The translations under genes and the position numbers were made by a program. The notes under the pieces were generated by a model, which worked only from the letters and a program-made list of their open reading frames with translations, was not told the origin of the DNA and did not search any database. Shown in pieces: positions 55,590 through 64,000 of a DNA stretch of 64,000 nucleotides; position 1 is the stretch's first letter, and the number at the start of each line of letters is the position of its first letter. The DNA comes from Gluconacetobacter johannae (GTDB lineage: Bacteria > Pseudomonadota > Alphaproteobacteria > Acetobacterales > Acetobacteraceae): NCBI RefSeq assembly GCF_025994435.1, contig NZ_BAQK01000072.1, positions 6,463-70,462 of the forward strand, read 5' to 3'.

Positions 55590-57050
55590 TCAGGACACAC
55601 CCCGCAGCAGCGGGCCGCGATCGTCAGGGCACGCGCGGTCCGACTCGCCTGCGGGCGGCAGGTCGGAAATATCGTCCGTTCCCTCGTCGCCGATCAGGCG
55701 CAGCAGCCCGCCCGCGGTCAGCCCCCCGCCCTCGGGCAGCAGCAGGTCGGGCGGCAGGCGGCCGGCCAGCACGCGCGCCTGGCGCATGACCCGGCACGCC
55801 TCGTCCGCGCGCCCGCCGTCGTGCAGCAGATGGGCCAGATGGACATGCGCCATCACATGGTCGCGGCAGAGATACACCGCGCGACGAAATCCCTCCTCCG
55901 CCCCGACCCGGTCGTTCAGCCCGGCGGACAGCACGCCCGACATGAAATGCAGGTCGGCGTCCAGCGGGCGATCCTGGATTTCGGCACGGCAGAGCGCCAG
56001 GGCGGCCTCGACCGCCCCGCCATCGGCCAGCGCGCGCACGCGCGCCACCGCCCCACGGGGGTCGGGCGGCAGGGCCGCCGCCTTCCGGCGCCCGCCCGCC
56101 GGACGCCGCGCCGCGCCCGCCGGAGCGAGCGTCGGCGCCGCTCCCCCGTCGCCCACCCTTTTGGCGCCGGAGCGCCGCCGCGCCGGCGGGGGCGTCGGGC
56201 CGGCCCGGGAATCGCGCGCCCGGAAGGCCAGCGTGCCGGGAAAGGTCACCATGTCGAGGAATCCGCCACAATCCGCGACCGGGTCGGAATGGCCCAGCAG
56301 CAGCCATCCGCGCGGCGACAGCCGGTCGGCCAGTTGGTGGATCAGGTCCTGCGCCTGGGCCGTCTCGAAATAGATCAGCACGTTACGGCACAGGATCAGG
56401 TCGAACGGCCCCGCCGGTCCGCCGCCATGCGGCAGGTCCATGATGTTCCCGTATTCGAAACGCACCATCCGCCGGTATTCGGGGCGCAGGGTCCAGTGCC
56501 GGTCGGTCGCCGTGGGCTGGAACCACAGGCTTCGTTCCGCCTGCCCGATATCGCGCAGGGACCACGCCCCGTATTCCGCCCCCCGCGCGCGCTCCAGCGC
56601 CTGGGTGCTGATATCGGTGCCCAGGATCTCGATCGTCCAGTCCTGTTCCCCGCGTTCCGCCAGCAGGCGGCTCAGCAGGATCGCCAGCGAATAGGGCTCG
56701 GCCCCGTTGGCGCAGCCGACGCTCCAGATCCGCAGGGTCCGCAGCGGGCGCAGGCGGCGCAGCAGATCGGGCAGGATCGTCGTTTCCAGCGCATGGAACT
56801 GCTCGGCATAGCGGAAGAAGAACGTCTCGCCGATCGTCACCGCCGATTCCAGCGCCCGCCATTCCGCCACCCCTTCGCACGGGTCGGACAGCAGCGACAG
56901 ATAATCCGACGGACGGACGCACGAGCAGGCCTCCATCCGCCGCGCCAGGATCATGTCCAGCAGATCCATCTTGTCGGCATAGTAATACAGCCCGGTCCGC
57001 GCGACGATTCGCGCCGCCAGCCGCTCGAGGGCGCGCCGCCGTTCAGGCAT
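55590..57050 (-). CDS. cheR: CheR methyltransferase with C-terminal TPR-like region (WspC-like)
   Basis: 486 residues. The N-terminal CheR alpha domain is followed by the SAM-binding core with ETFFFRYAEQFHAL, WSVGCANGAEPYSLAI, EILGTDIS and LILCRNVLIYF. A Pro/Arg/Ala-rich linker (~275-320) separates a helical region (~325-440: DADLHFMSGVLSAGLNDRVGAEEGFRRAVYLCRDHVMAHVHLAHLL) that looks like tetratricopeptide repeats. CheR-TPR fusions are typical of WspC and FrzF. It methylates receptor glutamates. The start overlaps the upstream cheW by 8 bp. Confidence 0.93.
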   Translation of the reverse strand: MPERRRALERLAARIVARTGLYYYADKMDLLDMILARRMEACSCVRPSDYLSLLSDPCEGVAEWRALESAVTIGETFFFRYAEQFHALETTILPDLLRRLRPLRTLRIWSVGCANGAEPYSLAILLSRLLAERGEQDWTIEILGTDISTQALERARGAEYGAWSLRDIGQAERSLWFQPTATDRHWTLRPEYRRMVRFEYGNIMDLPHGGGPAGPFDLILCRNVLIYFETAQAQDLIHQLADRLSPRGWLLLGHSDPVADCGGFLDMVTFPGTLAFRARDSRAGPTPPPARRRSGAKRVGDGGAAPTLAPAGAARRPAGGRRKAAALPPDPRGAVARVRALADGGAVEAALALCRAEIQDRPLDADLHFMSGVLSAGLNDRVGAEEGFRRAVYLCRDHVMAHVHLAHLLHDGGRADEACRVMRQARVLAGRLPPDLLLPEGGGLTAGGLLRLIGDEGTDDISDLPPAGESDRACPDDRGPLLRGVS

Positions 57051-57600
57051 CCGTCCCCTCCCACAGCGCGTCGCGTTCCTGCAGGGCCGACAGCAGATGG
57101 TCGATCCGCTGGCGTTCGCGCGCCATCAGCAGGCGGTCCGGATCCATCAGTTGCGCCGTGCATCCCCCGCCCAGGTCGAGTTCCCCCACCAGCCAGTCGC
57201 CCGCCGTCGCGCTATCGCACGGCGCGGCGACCGGTCCGGAGACGTGGCGCACGTCCAGCACGCCGTCCACCATGTAGGCCACGCGCGCGCCCTCCCCTTC
57301 CGGGCCGAGCAGCAGCGGACGGTACAGGGTTTCGGCTCCCGCCTGGTCCACGGCCCGCCACGGGCGCAGGCCCAGCAGCACGGCCAGGTCGATCGCCACC
57401 ACCCGTTCGGCCCCCAGCCGGAAATAGCCCAGCACCGGCGCGGGCGTTCCCGGCGGGCGGAACAGCGCGGGCATCGGCACGCATTCGCGCACCGCCGGCA
57501 GCGGCAGCGCGTAGCGGACGTCCGCAAGCTGGAAAATGACGACGGCCCCAGGCACGAAGAACAATTCTCCCGACAGTTTGCCGAACCGGCGGCCCGCCAC
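57043..57600 (-). CDS. CheW-domain protein (first gene of chemosensory operon)
   Basis: A 185-residue CheW-like protein. VVIFQLADVRYALPLPAVREC, VLGYFRLGAERVVAIDLAVLLG and the later GDWLVGELDLGG fit the fold. A helical C-terminal tail (MARERQRIDHLLSALQERD) extends past the domain. The start is uncertain: GTG 57600, or GTG 57555 just before the CheW fold, which has GGGAG upstream. It would correspond to WspB or to a CheW/CheV-like scaffold. The 128-bp gap to the divergent membrane protein gene holds the operon promoter. Confidence 0.82.
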   Translation of the reverse strand: MAGRRFGKLSGELFFVPGAVVIFQLADVRYALPLPAVRECVPMPALFRPPGTPAPVLGYFRLGAERVVAIDLAVLLGLRPWRAVDQAGAETLYRPLLLGPEGEGARVAYMVDGVLDVRHVSGPVAAPCDSATAGDWLVGELDLGGGCTAQLMDPDRLLMARERQRIDHLLSALQERDALWEGTDA

Positions 57601-57728
57601 GGGCGGCCGACGTTCCCGATACTGTGTCTGCCGAAGATTGCATTTAATACAAGTGACGGCTACCTCGGGCAGGGATGCGTTCCCGACAGGCCGGGCACGC
57701 CCAGCATCCGTTGCCGGAGACCATCGCC

Positions 57729-58139
57729 ATGGACAGCTTCAACGGGGACCGGGCCGCAAACCGGTTCCTCCCGCCCGAGGGGGGCCCGTCGTCCCGCTTT
57801 TCCGTTGCCCGCCTGGTGCGCGTGGCCGCCTGCGCCGTGTTCTATTTCCTGTTCTATTTCGTCCAGCAGGTCACCGAACTGCTGGCCCCGCTGCTGCTGA
57901 TCCTGGGGGTGGGATGGGGCGTCCTGCCGCATCTGATCGGCGCCATCAGCACGACGGCGGCATCGGCCGACCCCCAGACCCGCGATATCGTCAGCCACGT
58001 CGCCAGCACCATTCCGCAACAGGTCGCAATCGGGTCCCACGTCTTCACCGCCGGATCGCTGGTCATGGACGGCCTGCTGATGATGGCGGCGGCGGCGCTG
58101 TGCGCCACCCTGGCCGCCATCGCCGCGCGCGAGATGTAA
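57729..58139 (+). CDS. Membrane protein of unknown function, 136 residues
   Basis: No family recognised. The protein has an N-terminal polar stretch, two closely spaced hydrophobic segments (VAACAVFYFLFYFVQQ and LLAPLLLILGVGWGV), a soluble loop, and a C-terminal helix (LLMMAAAALCATLAAIAA). ATG 57729 has GGAGA about 8 bases upstream; the ORF back to 57675 has no support. It lies 9 bp upstream of ftsE on the same strand, so it is probably in one transcript with ftsEX. Confidence 0.68.
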   Translation: MDSFNGDRAANRFLPPEGGPSSRFSVARLVRVAACAVFYFLFYFVQQVTELLAPLLLILGVGWGVLPHLIGAISTTAASADPQTRDIVSHVASTIPQQVAIGSHVFTAGSLVMDGLLMMAAAALCATLAAIAAREM

Positions 58140-58148
58140 CCCGGCCCC

Positions 58149-58821
<673 letters not shown>

Positions 58822-58829
<8 letters not shown>

Positions 58830-59808
58830 CCGGCCGGTCCCGGCGCGCCGGGGCGCAAGCTGGTCGCAGGCACGCCGCGCCGACGGCCTGGCCCTGCGCC
58901 GCGCCATCCCGGACCGGCTGCTGCCGGTGCTGGTGGCCGCCATGGCGGTGCTGGCGGCAATGGCCCTGGCCGGGGCCACCGGCGCGCGCGTCCTGTCGGC
59001 CCGCTGGACCACCGGAGCGGCGTCCATCGTCACGGTGCAGGTCCCCCGGCCCGACGACCCCGCCCGGCCGGGCAACGGGACACCGCCGCCCCTGTCGCGC
59101 GCCGACGCCGTGCTGGCGGCGCTGGCCGACGTGCCGGGCGCGTCGCGCGTCCACCGGCTGGACAAGGCGGAACTGGAAGCCCTGCTGTCGCCCTGGCTGG
59201 GCCACGACGGAGACTTCGCCCTGGCGCTGCCCGCCGTGATCGAACTGCACCTCGATCGCGCCGGCACGGTGGATGCCGACACCCTCGCCGCCCGGCTGAA
59301 TGCCCGCGCGCCGGACACGCTGGTGGAACGCAACAGCCTGTGGAGCGACCGGCTGGGCGACCTGGCGCGCAGCCTGCAGACCTGCGCCATCCTGGCCGTG
59401 CTGATCGTCGTCGCGGTGGCCGCCGCCACCATCGCCGCGACGACGCACGCCGGCCTGGGCGCGCGGCGGCAGGCCATCGAGCTGATCCACTCCCTGGGCG
59501 CGACCGACGGCTACATCGCCGGGCGCTTCGCCCGGCGCACGGCCATGCTGGCCTTCACCGGCGGGCTGATCGGCAGCCTGCTGGCGCTGCCATTGCTGGT
59601 GCTGCTGTCGCGCCTGGCCGCCCCCTTCGCCGGCGCCACGCCCCCCGCCATGGCGACACTTCCCGACGCATCCCGCTGGGCCAGCCTGCTGGACGCGCTG
59701 CCGGTACCGCTGGCGGTGACGCTGCTGTCGCTTGCCCCGGCGGCGGCGCTGATCGGCTGGCTGACCACGCAGGTCACCGTCCGGACATGGCTGCGCCGCC
59801 TGCCATGA
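58822..59808 (+). CDS. ftsX: Cell division protein FtsX (ABC permease)
   Basis: A 328-residue FtsX-type permease: helix 1 (~35-55), a periplasmic domain (~60-185, SIVTVQVPRPD ... LDKAELEALLSPWLG), then three helices in the C-terminal half. The conserved cytoplasmic loop RRQAIELIHSLGATDGYIAGRFARR is present. ATG 58822 is inside the end of ftsE. It anchors FtsE and activates cell-wall hydrolases. The next gene overlaps by 4 bp. Confidence 0.9.
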
Positions 59809-60437
59809 GGCGCGCCGCGCGGGGGGCGCCGTCGGCCCCGGCGATTTTCCTGCGCGGCCTGCTGTGCGGCCTGCTGGTCTGCGGCGCGGCCTGGGGCATC
59901 GGCTTCGCGTGGTTCTTCCATGACGCCCTGCGGCCGGCCGGCCCGCTCCCCACGGCCGACGGGATCGTCGCGCTGACCGGCGGCCAGGGACGGATCGAGG
60001 CCTCGCTGGAGCTGCTGATGCAGGGGCACGGGCGGCAATTGCTGATTTCGGGCGTCGACGCGCACGCCACGGTCGCCGCCGTGGCCGCCCGGATGCAGGC
60101 CCCCCTGCCCCAGGACATCCGGGCCCGCGTCACGCTGGGGCGGCGCGCGACCTCGACCATCGGCAACGCGGACGAAACCGCGGACTGGGCGCGCGCGCAT
60201 GCCATCCGGTCGCTGATCGTCGTGACGGCGGGCTATCATATCCGGCGGGCGATGATGGAAATCGGCCGGACCCTGCCGGATGTCACCCTGTATCCCTGCC
60301 CCATCCTGCCCCCGGCGCTGCGCCACCCCTGGCGCGCGGCCTCCCTCCGGCTGATGGCGACGGAATATGACAAATGGCTCATGGCCAGCCTGGGCCTGGC
60401 CCGCGACATGGGCAGGCAGACACAGACAAAGGCGTGA
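59805..60437 (+). CDS. YdcF/SanA-family (DUF218) membrane protein
   Basis: A 210-residue protein with an N-terminal membrane helix (~15-35) and a periplasmic DUF218 domain: ADGIVALTGGQGRIEASLELL, LLISGVD, STIGNADETADWA, VVTAGYHIRRAMMEI. Family members affect envelope integrity; no enzyme activity is firmly assigned. ATG 59805 overlaps the ftsX stop (ATGA). It is part of the ftsEX-plsC string, so a link to envelope growth is likely. Confidence 0.87.
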   Translation: MRRAARGAPSAPAIFLRGLLCGLLVCGAAWGIGFAWFFHDALRPAGPLPTADGIVALTGGQGRIEASLELLMQGHGRQLLISGVDAHATVAAVAARMQAPLPQDIRARVTLGRRATSTIGNADETADWARAHAIRSLIVVTAGYHIRRAMMEIGRTLPDVTLYPCPILPPALRHPWRAASLRLMATEYDKWLMASLGLARDMGRQTQTKA

Positions 60438-60499
60438 CCCGACGGCCTTTCTGGTGTAGGGCGGCGCGTCGCGCGCCACTGGCGCCTGTTCTGTCCGGG

Positions 60500-61285
60500 A
60501 TGGTCCTGCCTGCCATGACGCTGATCCGCGCATGCCTGTTCAATGTCTACTTCGTGGTGCTGACGATCGTGCTCGGGGTCGCGGCCCTGCCGATCCGCCT
60601 GTTCGCCCGGCCGCTGGCGCTGCCCTACGCCAAGCTGTGGACACGGCTGTCCATCGCGGGCCTGCGCGCGATCTGCGGGATCGACATCATCGTCACGGGG
60701 CGCGAGCATCTGCCGGCGGGGCCCTGCCTGCTGGCGTCGCAGCACCAGTCGGCGTTCGACACGCTGGTGTGGATGAATCTGGTGGACCGGCCGTCCTATG
60801 TTATGAAGGAGGAACTGACCCGCCTCCCGCTGGTCGGGCCGATGCTGCTGCTGGCGGGAATGATCCCGGTCCGCCGCGCCGACGGGGCGAAGGCGCTGCG
60901 CGCCCTGCTGGCCGCAACGCAGCACGCCGCCGACGACGGGCGACAGATCATCATCTTCCCCGAGGGCACGCGCACCCGACCGGGCGAAACGGTCCGCCTG
61001 CAACCGGGGATTGCAGCGATGGCGGCCCATACCGGCCTGCCGGTTATTCCGGTGGCGACCGATTCCGGCCTGCGCTGGTCGCGCAACGCCTTCGTCAAGC
61101 ATCCCGGCCCGATCCATATCGCCATCGGCCCCGCCCTGCCGCCGGGCCTGGGCCGGGCGAGGATTCTACCCGCGATTTCAGGAACATGGGAGAGCCTGAC
61201 GCGTGATTTCGGAAGCGCGGCGCCGGGGGACGGATCTGTGGATAACTCTGTGGGCGTCCCTGTAGAAACGGGACACGCGCATTGA
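60500..61285 (+). CDS. plsC: 1-acyl-sn-glycerol-3-phosphate acyltransferase
   Basis: Makes phosphatidic acid from lysophosphatidic acid at the inner membrane. The acyltransferase motifs are HQSAFDTLVW (H-x4-D), the PVRRADGAKAL block and FPEGTRTRPGE. A membrane helix opens the protein (LIRACLFNVYFVVLTIVLG). Start choice is uncertain: GTG 60434 overlaps the previous stop (GTGA), but codon use between 60434 and 60500 is unlike the rest; ATG 60500 or ATG 60515 fits better. The last 15 codons contain a perfect DnaA-box sequence. Confidence 0.9.
   Translation: MVLPAMTLIRACLFNVYFVVLTIVLGVAALPIRLFARPLALPYAKLWTRLSIAGLRAICGIDIIVTGREHLPAGPCLLASQHQSAFDTLVWMNLVDRPSYVMKEELTRLPLVGPMLLLAGMIPVRRADGAKALRALLAATQHAADDGRQIIIFPEGTRTRPGETVRLQPGIAAMAAHTGLPVIPVATDSGLRWSRNAFVKHPGPIHIAIGPALPPGLGRARILPAISGTWESLTRDFGSAAPGDGSVDNSVGVPVETGHAH
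61237..61245 (-). other. Perfect DnaA-box sequence
   Basis: TGTGGATAA is the complement of the consensus TTATCCACA. It lies at the end of plsC. A near-match, TGTGGACAA, is at 61485-61493 in the same orientation. Confidence 0.5.
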
Positions 61286-61592
61286 GGTCCCATTCCGCCA
61301 CGGCGCACGCCGTACCCTCACATGGGCCGGCGGCGAAATAGGGCGAAACTGGGGCATACCTCAAAACGCCTGATAAAATCTTCATTTTTTCGGTTTTCTC
61401 TATCGAGCCGGCAGGCCACCCCGGTCGCCGCGCCCCCGCGCGCGCCTGGCCTCCGGGGCCTTGCCGCGCGCCGCGCATCCAGCCTGTGGACAAGTTGCGC
61501 TTTCCCGATTTTGTCCCCTGGAGACGGCCTGTGTGAAAGATTTATGAATCAGCGCCTTCGCCGCCATCCGCAAAGTGTTTTATCAAGGCCGC
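61286..61592. other. 307-bp intergenic region with AT-rich tract and DnaA-box-like site
   Basis: No gene is seen. The region holds an AT-rich run (61363-61406) rare for this DNA, the near-consensus box TGTGGACAA (61485-61493), weaker relatives at 61531-61539 and 61510-61518, and one GANTC site (61546-61550), the CcrM target. It may be a replication-linked or DnaA-regulated site; a promoter for the DUF2125 gene must also lie here. Confidence 0.4.
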
Positions 61593-62708
61593 ATGCCCCT
61601 CCTTCCGCTCCTGTCCGGCCCCTTGCGCCACGCGCGGCGAACGCGCGCCCTGGGGCTGGCGCTGCTGTGCCTGGCGGCGGCGGACGGGGTGGCGTGGCTG
61701 GCCGCGCAACGCCTGCTCGATGACGCGCTGCGGGGCTGGACGCAGGGCCTGGCAGCGCAGGGCTGGACCGTCCAGCCCGGCCCGCGGCGGCGCGGCGGCT
61801 CGATCCTGACGGCCCGGATCACACTGACCTCCCCCCGTCTGTTCGGCCGGATCGGGACGCCGGCGGGCGGGTCGAGGACCGTTTTGTGGGGCGGGGACAG
61901 GCTGACCCTGTCGCTGTCGGCGCTGCATCCCCTGTCCCTGCGCCTCGGCCTGGAAGGCCCGCAGGCCCTGCACCTGTCCGACCCGTCCCGTCCGGGGCAG
62001 GACATGGCCGTGCGCTGGCAGGGCCGGGATGTGCTGGGCTGGTTTCCGCTCGGCATGGTCCCGGCGGGGCAATCGGGCCGCGCCATCTGGTCCGCCGCCC
62101 TGCTGGATCTTCAGATCCTGGGCCCCGGCGGGCAGGACGCCGCCTTCCGCCTGCGGGACGTGGCCGGACATGGGCTGTGGAACGGCGCCGCCGGTCCGCA
62201 GGGCAGCCGCCTGGCCCTGGCGATGACCTGCGCGCGGATCGACCTGCCGCTGTCCTGGCCGATGCCGCCGGGGCTGCCGGACGCGCGATCCCTCCGCGAT
62301 GCCGGCCTTGTCGTGGCGATCCCCGGCCGGGCGGACACACACACGGCGGCCGCGCCGACGACGGTGCTGGTGCAGGACGCCCGGACCAGATGGTCGACGC
62401 TGGCGCTGCATGCCGTGGGACGCGCCGACCTGCCCCCTGACGGCGCACCCGTCGGGGAGGCCACGCTGTCGGTCGAAGGGGTGGGCGACACGATCCGCAC
62501 CCTGGCGCAGGCCGGATCGCTATCGCCGGATATCGGGCGGGTGGCGGCCGCCATCGACCACTGGGCCGCGATCGTGGCCGGCCCGCCGGGCCGCCCCGAC
62601 GCCCCGGCCCTGACCGACCGGCGCATCACCCTGCCGCTGCGGCTGCGCGCCGGCGCGCTGTTCATCGGGGCGGTGCCCGTCGCCACCCTGTCGACGGGCG
62701 GGCCGTGA
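61593..62708 (+). CDS. DUF2125 domain-containing protein
   Basis: A 371-residue exported or membrane-anchored protein. A hydrophobic N-terminal segment (~22-45) is followed by a beta-rich domain with the GWTQGLAAQGWTVQPGP start typical of alphaproteobacterial DUF2125 proteins. Late segments include LTDRRITLPLRLRAGALFIGAVPVA. Function is unknown. ATG 61593 has AAGG close upstream; GTG 61575 is the alternative. It converges with phaR. Confidence 0.78.
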   Translation: MPLLPLLSGPLRHARRTRALGLALLCLAAADGVAWLAAQRLLDDALRGWTQGLAAQGWTVQPGPRRRGGSILTARITLTSPRLFGRIGTPAGGSRTVLWGGDRLTLSLSALHPLSLRLGLEGPQALHLSDPSRPGQDMAVRWQGRDVLGWFPLGMVPAGQSGRAIWSAALLDLQILGPGGQDAAFRLRDVAGHGLWNGAAGPQGSRLALAMTCARIDLPLSWPMPPGLPDARSLRDAGLVVAIPGRADTHTAAAPTTVLVQDARTRWSTLALHAVGRADLPPDGAPVGEATLSVEGVGDTIRTLAQAGSLSPDIGRVAAAIDHWAAIVAGPPGRPDAPALTDRRITLPLRLRAGALFIGAVPVATLSTGGP

Positions 62709-62715
62709 CCCCGGC

Positions 62716-63402
62716 CTACCGCTGCTTCGACGCCTCCGGCGCCACCTGCGCGTCGCGCAGTTCCGCAAGTTCGCGCCGCAGGCGGGCCAGTTCCTGTTCC
62801 ATCGTCTCGCCGTCCGTCGCGGCGCCCGGCGTCTCGGGGGCCGCAGCCTCCTCCGGCGCGATGTGACCGTTCCCACCTGCCGGGGCATCGCCCCGTGAAA
62901 CGTCATCGGGCGGGGCATCCTCGGGCATCGGCTGGTACATCGACGAGAACATGGACATCGCCCTGTCCATCATCGCCATGTTCTGCCGCCCGACCTCCTC
63001 CATGCCGGGCGGAAGGAAGGTTTCCATGGTCCGCTGCATGGTGGCGCGGATCTGCTTCTGGCTGGCGGCGAACTGCTCCATCATCTGGTCCAGATAGTCG
63101 GGCACCAGCCCCTGCATGCTGTCGCCGTAGAAGCGGATCAACTGGCGCAGGAACGTCGCGGGCAGCATGGCGCGGCCCTTCGTCTCCTCCTCCATGATGA
63201 TCTGGGTCAGGACGGACCGCGTGATGTCGTCGCCCGTACGCGCGTCGAAGATCACGAACTCCTTGCCACGACGCACCATATCGGCCAGCGTGTCGAGGGT
63301 GATGTAGATCGAGCTTTCGGTATCGTACAGACGCCGGTTCGCGTATTTCTTGATGACGATCGGGGTGACCGGGCTGTTGGCATCCGGCAAGATACCCTCC
63401 AT
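62716..63402 (-). CDS. phaR: Polyhydroxyalkanoate synthesis regulator PhaR
   Basis: A 228-residue repressor. The N-terminal DNA-binding PHB/PHA accumulation domain begins IVIKKYANRRLYDTESSIYI. Two PHB_acc segments follow (LTQIIMEEETKG and LPATFLRQLIRFYGDSMQ). A Met-rich amphipathic region (~105-150) could contact PHA granules, and a coiled coil (EQELARLRRELAELRD) ends it. The start is uncertain: ATG 63402, ATG 63432, or TTG 63390, which has GGAGGG upstream. It represses phasin and PHA genes until granules bind it. Divergent from a phasin-like ORF. Confidence 0.88.
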   Translation of the reverse strand: MEGILPDANSPVTPIVIKKYANRRLYDTESSIYITLDTLADMVRRGKEFVIFDARTGDDITRSVLTQIIMEEETKGRAMLPATFLRQLIRFYGDSMQGLVPDYLDQMMEQFAASQKQIRATMQRTMETFLPPGMEEVGRQNMAMMDRAMSMFSSMYQPMPEDAPPDDVSRGDAPAGGNGHIAPEEAAAPETPGAATDGETMEQELARLRRELAELRDAQVAPEASKQR

Positions 63403-63483
63403 CAGCGTGGCTAGGACCGACGAGGATAGCATGACCCGAAGGCCGATGCACAGATTGCCGTTTTCCAGCCCCCTGCCCCCGCC

Positions 63484-63921
63484 ATGACCGCGACCGATCC
63501 CCCCGATCCGGCGACGCTGATGCGCGACTGGATGGCCATCTGGCAGAGCGAGGCCGCCGCCCTGCGCCTGGACCGTGAAATGGCCGACGCCGCGCGCCGC
63601 ATGACCGACCTGTGGGCCGCCGGCTTCGCCGCCGCCGCGCGCGCCACTCCCAGCGCGACCCAGGGCGCGACCCAGGACGCCCCCCCGGCCGGAACAGACC
63701 ATGGAACGCAGGATGGGGACCATATCGCAACCGCCGCCTCGCCCGACCTCCCGCCCGGACGCGCCGGGGCCGATGCTGCGCCGGGGGCCGCGCCCGCTGG
63801 CGATGCATCTGCTCTGCGCGCCGACATCGCCGCCCTCGGCCGGCAGCTCGACCGCATCGAACGACGCCTCGCCCGGCTGGAATCCCGGATCGGCGACGCC
63901 CCCCCTTCCGCCGGGGATTGA
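63484..63921 (+). CDS. Phasin-like coiled-coil protein of unknown function
   Basis: 145 residues. The N-terminal part (PDPATLMRDWMAIWQSEAAALRLDREMADAARRM) is amphipathic and resembles PHA-associated proteins. The middle is Ala/Pro/Gly/Asp-rich and low in complexity. The C-terminus is a short coiled coil (LRADIAALGRQLDRIERRLARLESRI). Its position opposite phaR suggests control by PhaR and a granule role (inference). The last ~150 bp overlap another open frame that looks like the start of an alpha/beta hydrolase. Confidence 0.6.
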   Translation: MTATDPPDPATLMRDWMAIWQSEAAALRLDREMADAARRMTDLWAAGFAAAARATPSATQGATQDAPPAGTDHGTQDGDHIATAASPDLPPGRAGADAAPGAAPAGDASALRADIAALGRQLDRIERRLARLESRIGDAPPSAGD

Positions 63922-64000
63922 TCCCGCCTTCATCGCCGGGGTGGCGGCCTACCGCCGGCACCCGTACCGGCGGGCCGACCCCCGCCCGACGCCGGGGGTG
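63773..64000 (+). CDS. Alpha/beta hydrolase (PhaC-like) N-terminus, partial and overlapping
   Basis: A frame different from the phasin-like ORF runs from ATG 63773 (MLRRGPRPLAMHLL) off the window end. Beyond 63917 it reads IDPAFIAGVAAYRRHPYRR, which resembles the N-terminal region of alpha/beta hydrolases/PHA synthase-like proteins of Acetobacteraceae (from memory). Other starts in frame are ATG 63803, 63713 and 63701. If real, it overlaps its neighbour by about 150-220 bp. The catalytic part is outside the window. Confidence 0.42.
   Translation, partial: MLRRGPRPLAMHLLCAPTSPPSAGSSTASNDASPGWNPGSATPPLPPGIDPAFIAGVAAYRRHPYRRADPRPTPGV

Noticed and set aside
53383..56373. 996-codon plus-strand frame
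   Set aside because: Antisense shadow of the receptor, cheW and cheR genes.

Overview
The window is a GC-rich stretch of an alphaproteobacterial chromosome, most likely from an acetic acid bacterium (Acetobacteraceae, Gluconacetobacter-like). That placement is inferred from gene content. There is a membrane-bound PQQ glucose dehydrogenase, a three-subunit periplasmic molybdenum/[2Fe-2S]/cytochrome c dehydrogenase, a long-chain polyol dehydrogenase, a gluconate symporter, PhaR, and the alphaproteobacterial forms of GshA and MbfA. I saw no rRNA, tRNA, CRISPR array, prophage or intact insertion sequence.

Layout. 1-9 kb: housekeeping genes (end of rsmI, lolA, a divergent MocR regulator/flavin-binding protein pair, mbfA, gshA, rsmE, ubiA, a protein methyltransferase, a lipoprotein of unknown role). 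9.3-14.5 kb: a sugar/organic-acid transport block (two MFS carriers, a dienelactone hydrolase-like enzyme, a divergent gluconate:H+ symporter). 14.6-30.6 kb: core genes (der-bamB-yfgM-like, dihydroorotase, two LPS-type glycosyltransferases, ygfZ, hisI, a 55-residue membrane peptide, lpxB, pstS, pheT-pheS, rplT-rpmI). 31.2-41.2 kb: oxidative-fermentation block (polyol dehydrogenase, gcd, cytochrome c/Fe-S/Mo subunits, coupled MFS exporter). 41.2-44.4 kb: a scar, where two 5'-truncated fragments of a type I secretion adhesin locus meet head to head between copies of a modular palindromic repeat. 43.8-46.3 kb: sufE and hslVU. 46.3-57.6 kb: a chemosensory operon read leftwards (cheW-cheR-cheW-mcp-cheA-cheB plus two hybrid histidine kinases). 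57.7-62.7 kb: a membrane protein, ftsE-ftsX, a YdcF-like protein, plsC, a 307-bp gap with DnaA-box-like sequences, and a DUF2125 protein. 62.7-64 kb: phaR, a phasin-like ORF, and the start of an alpha/beta hydrolase in an overlapping frame.

How the genes work together. Gcd, the Mo/Fe-S/cytochrome c complex and the polyol dehydrogenase fit incomplete periplasmic and cytoplasmic oxidation of sugars, alcohols and aldehydes. The symporters and exporters would move the products. The chemosensory cluster has the gene set of a Wsp-type pathway, but two multi-domain hybrid kinases stand where a diguanylate cyclase would be; it resembles the Che3/CheS3 arrangement described in Rhodospirillum centenum. 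The collapsed adhesin/secretion locus suggests that this lineage has lost a large surface protein.
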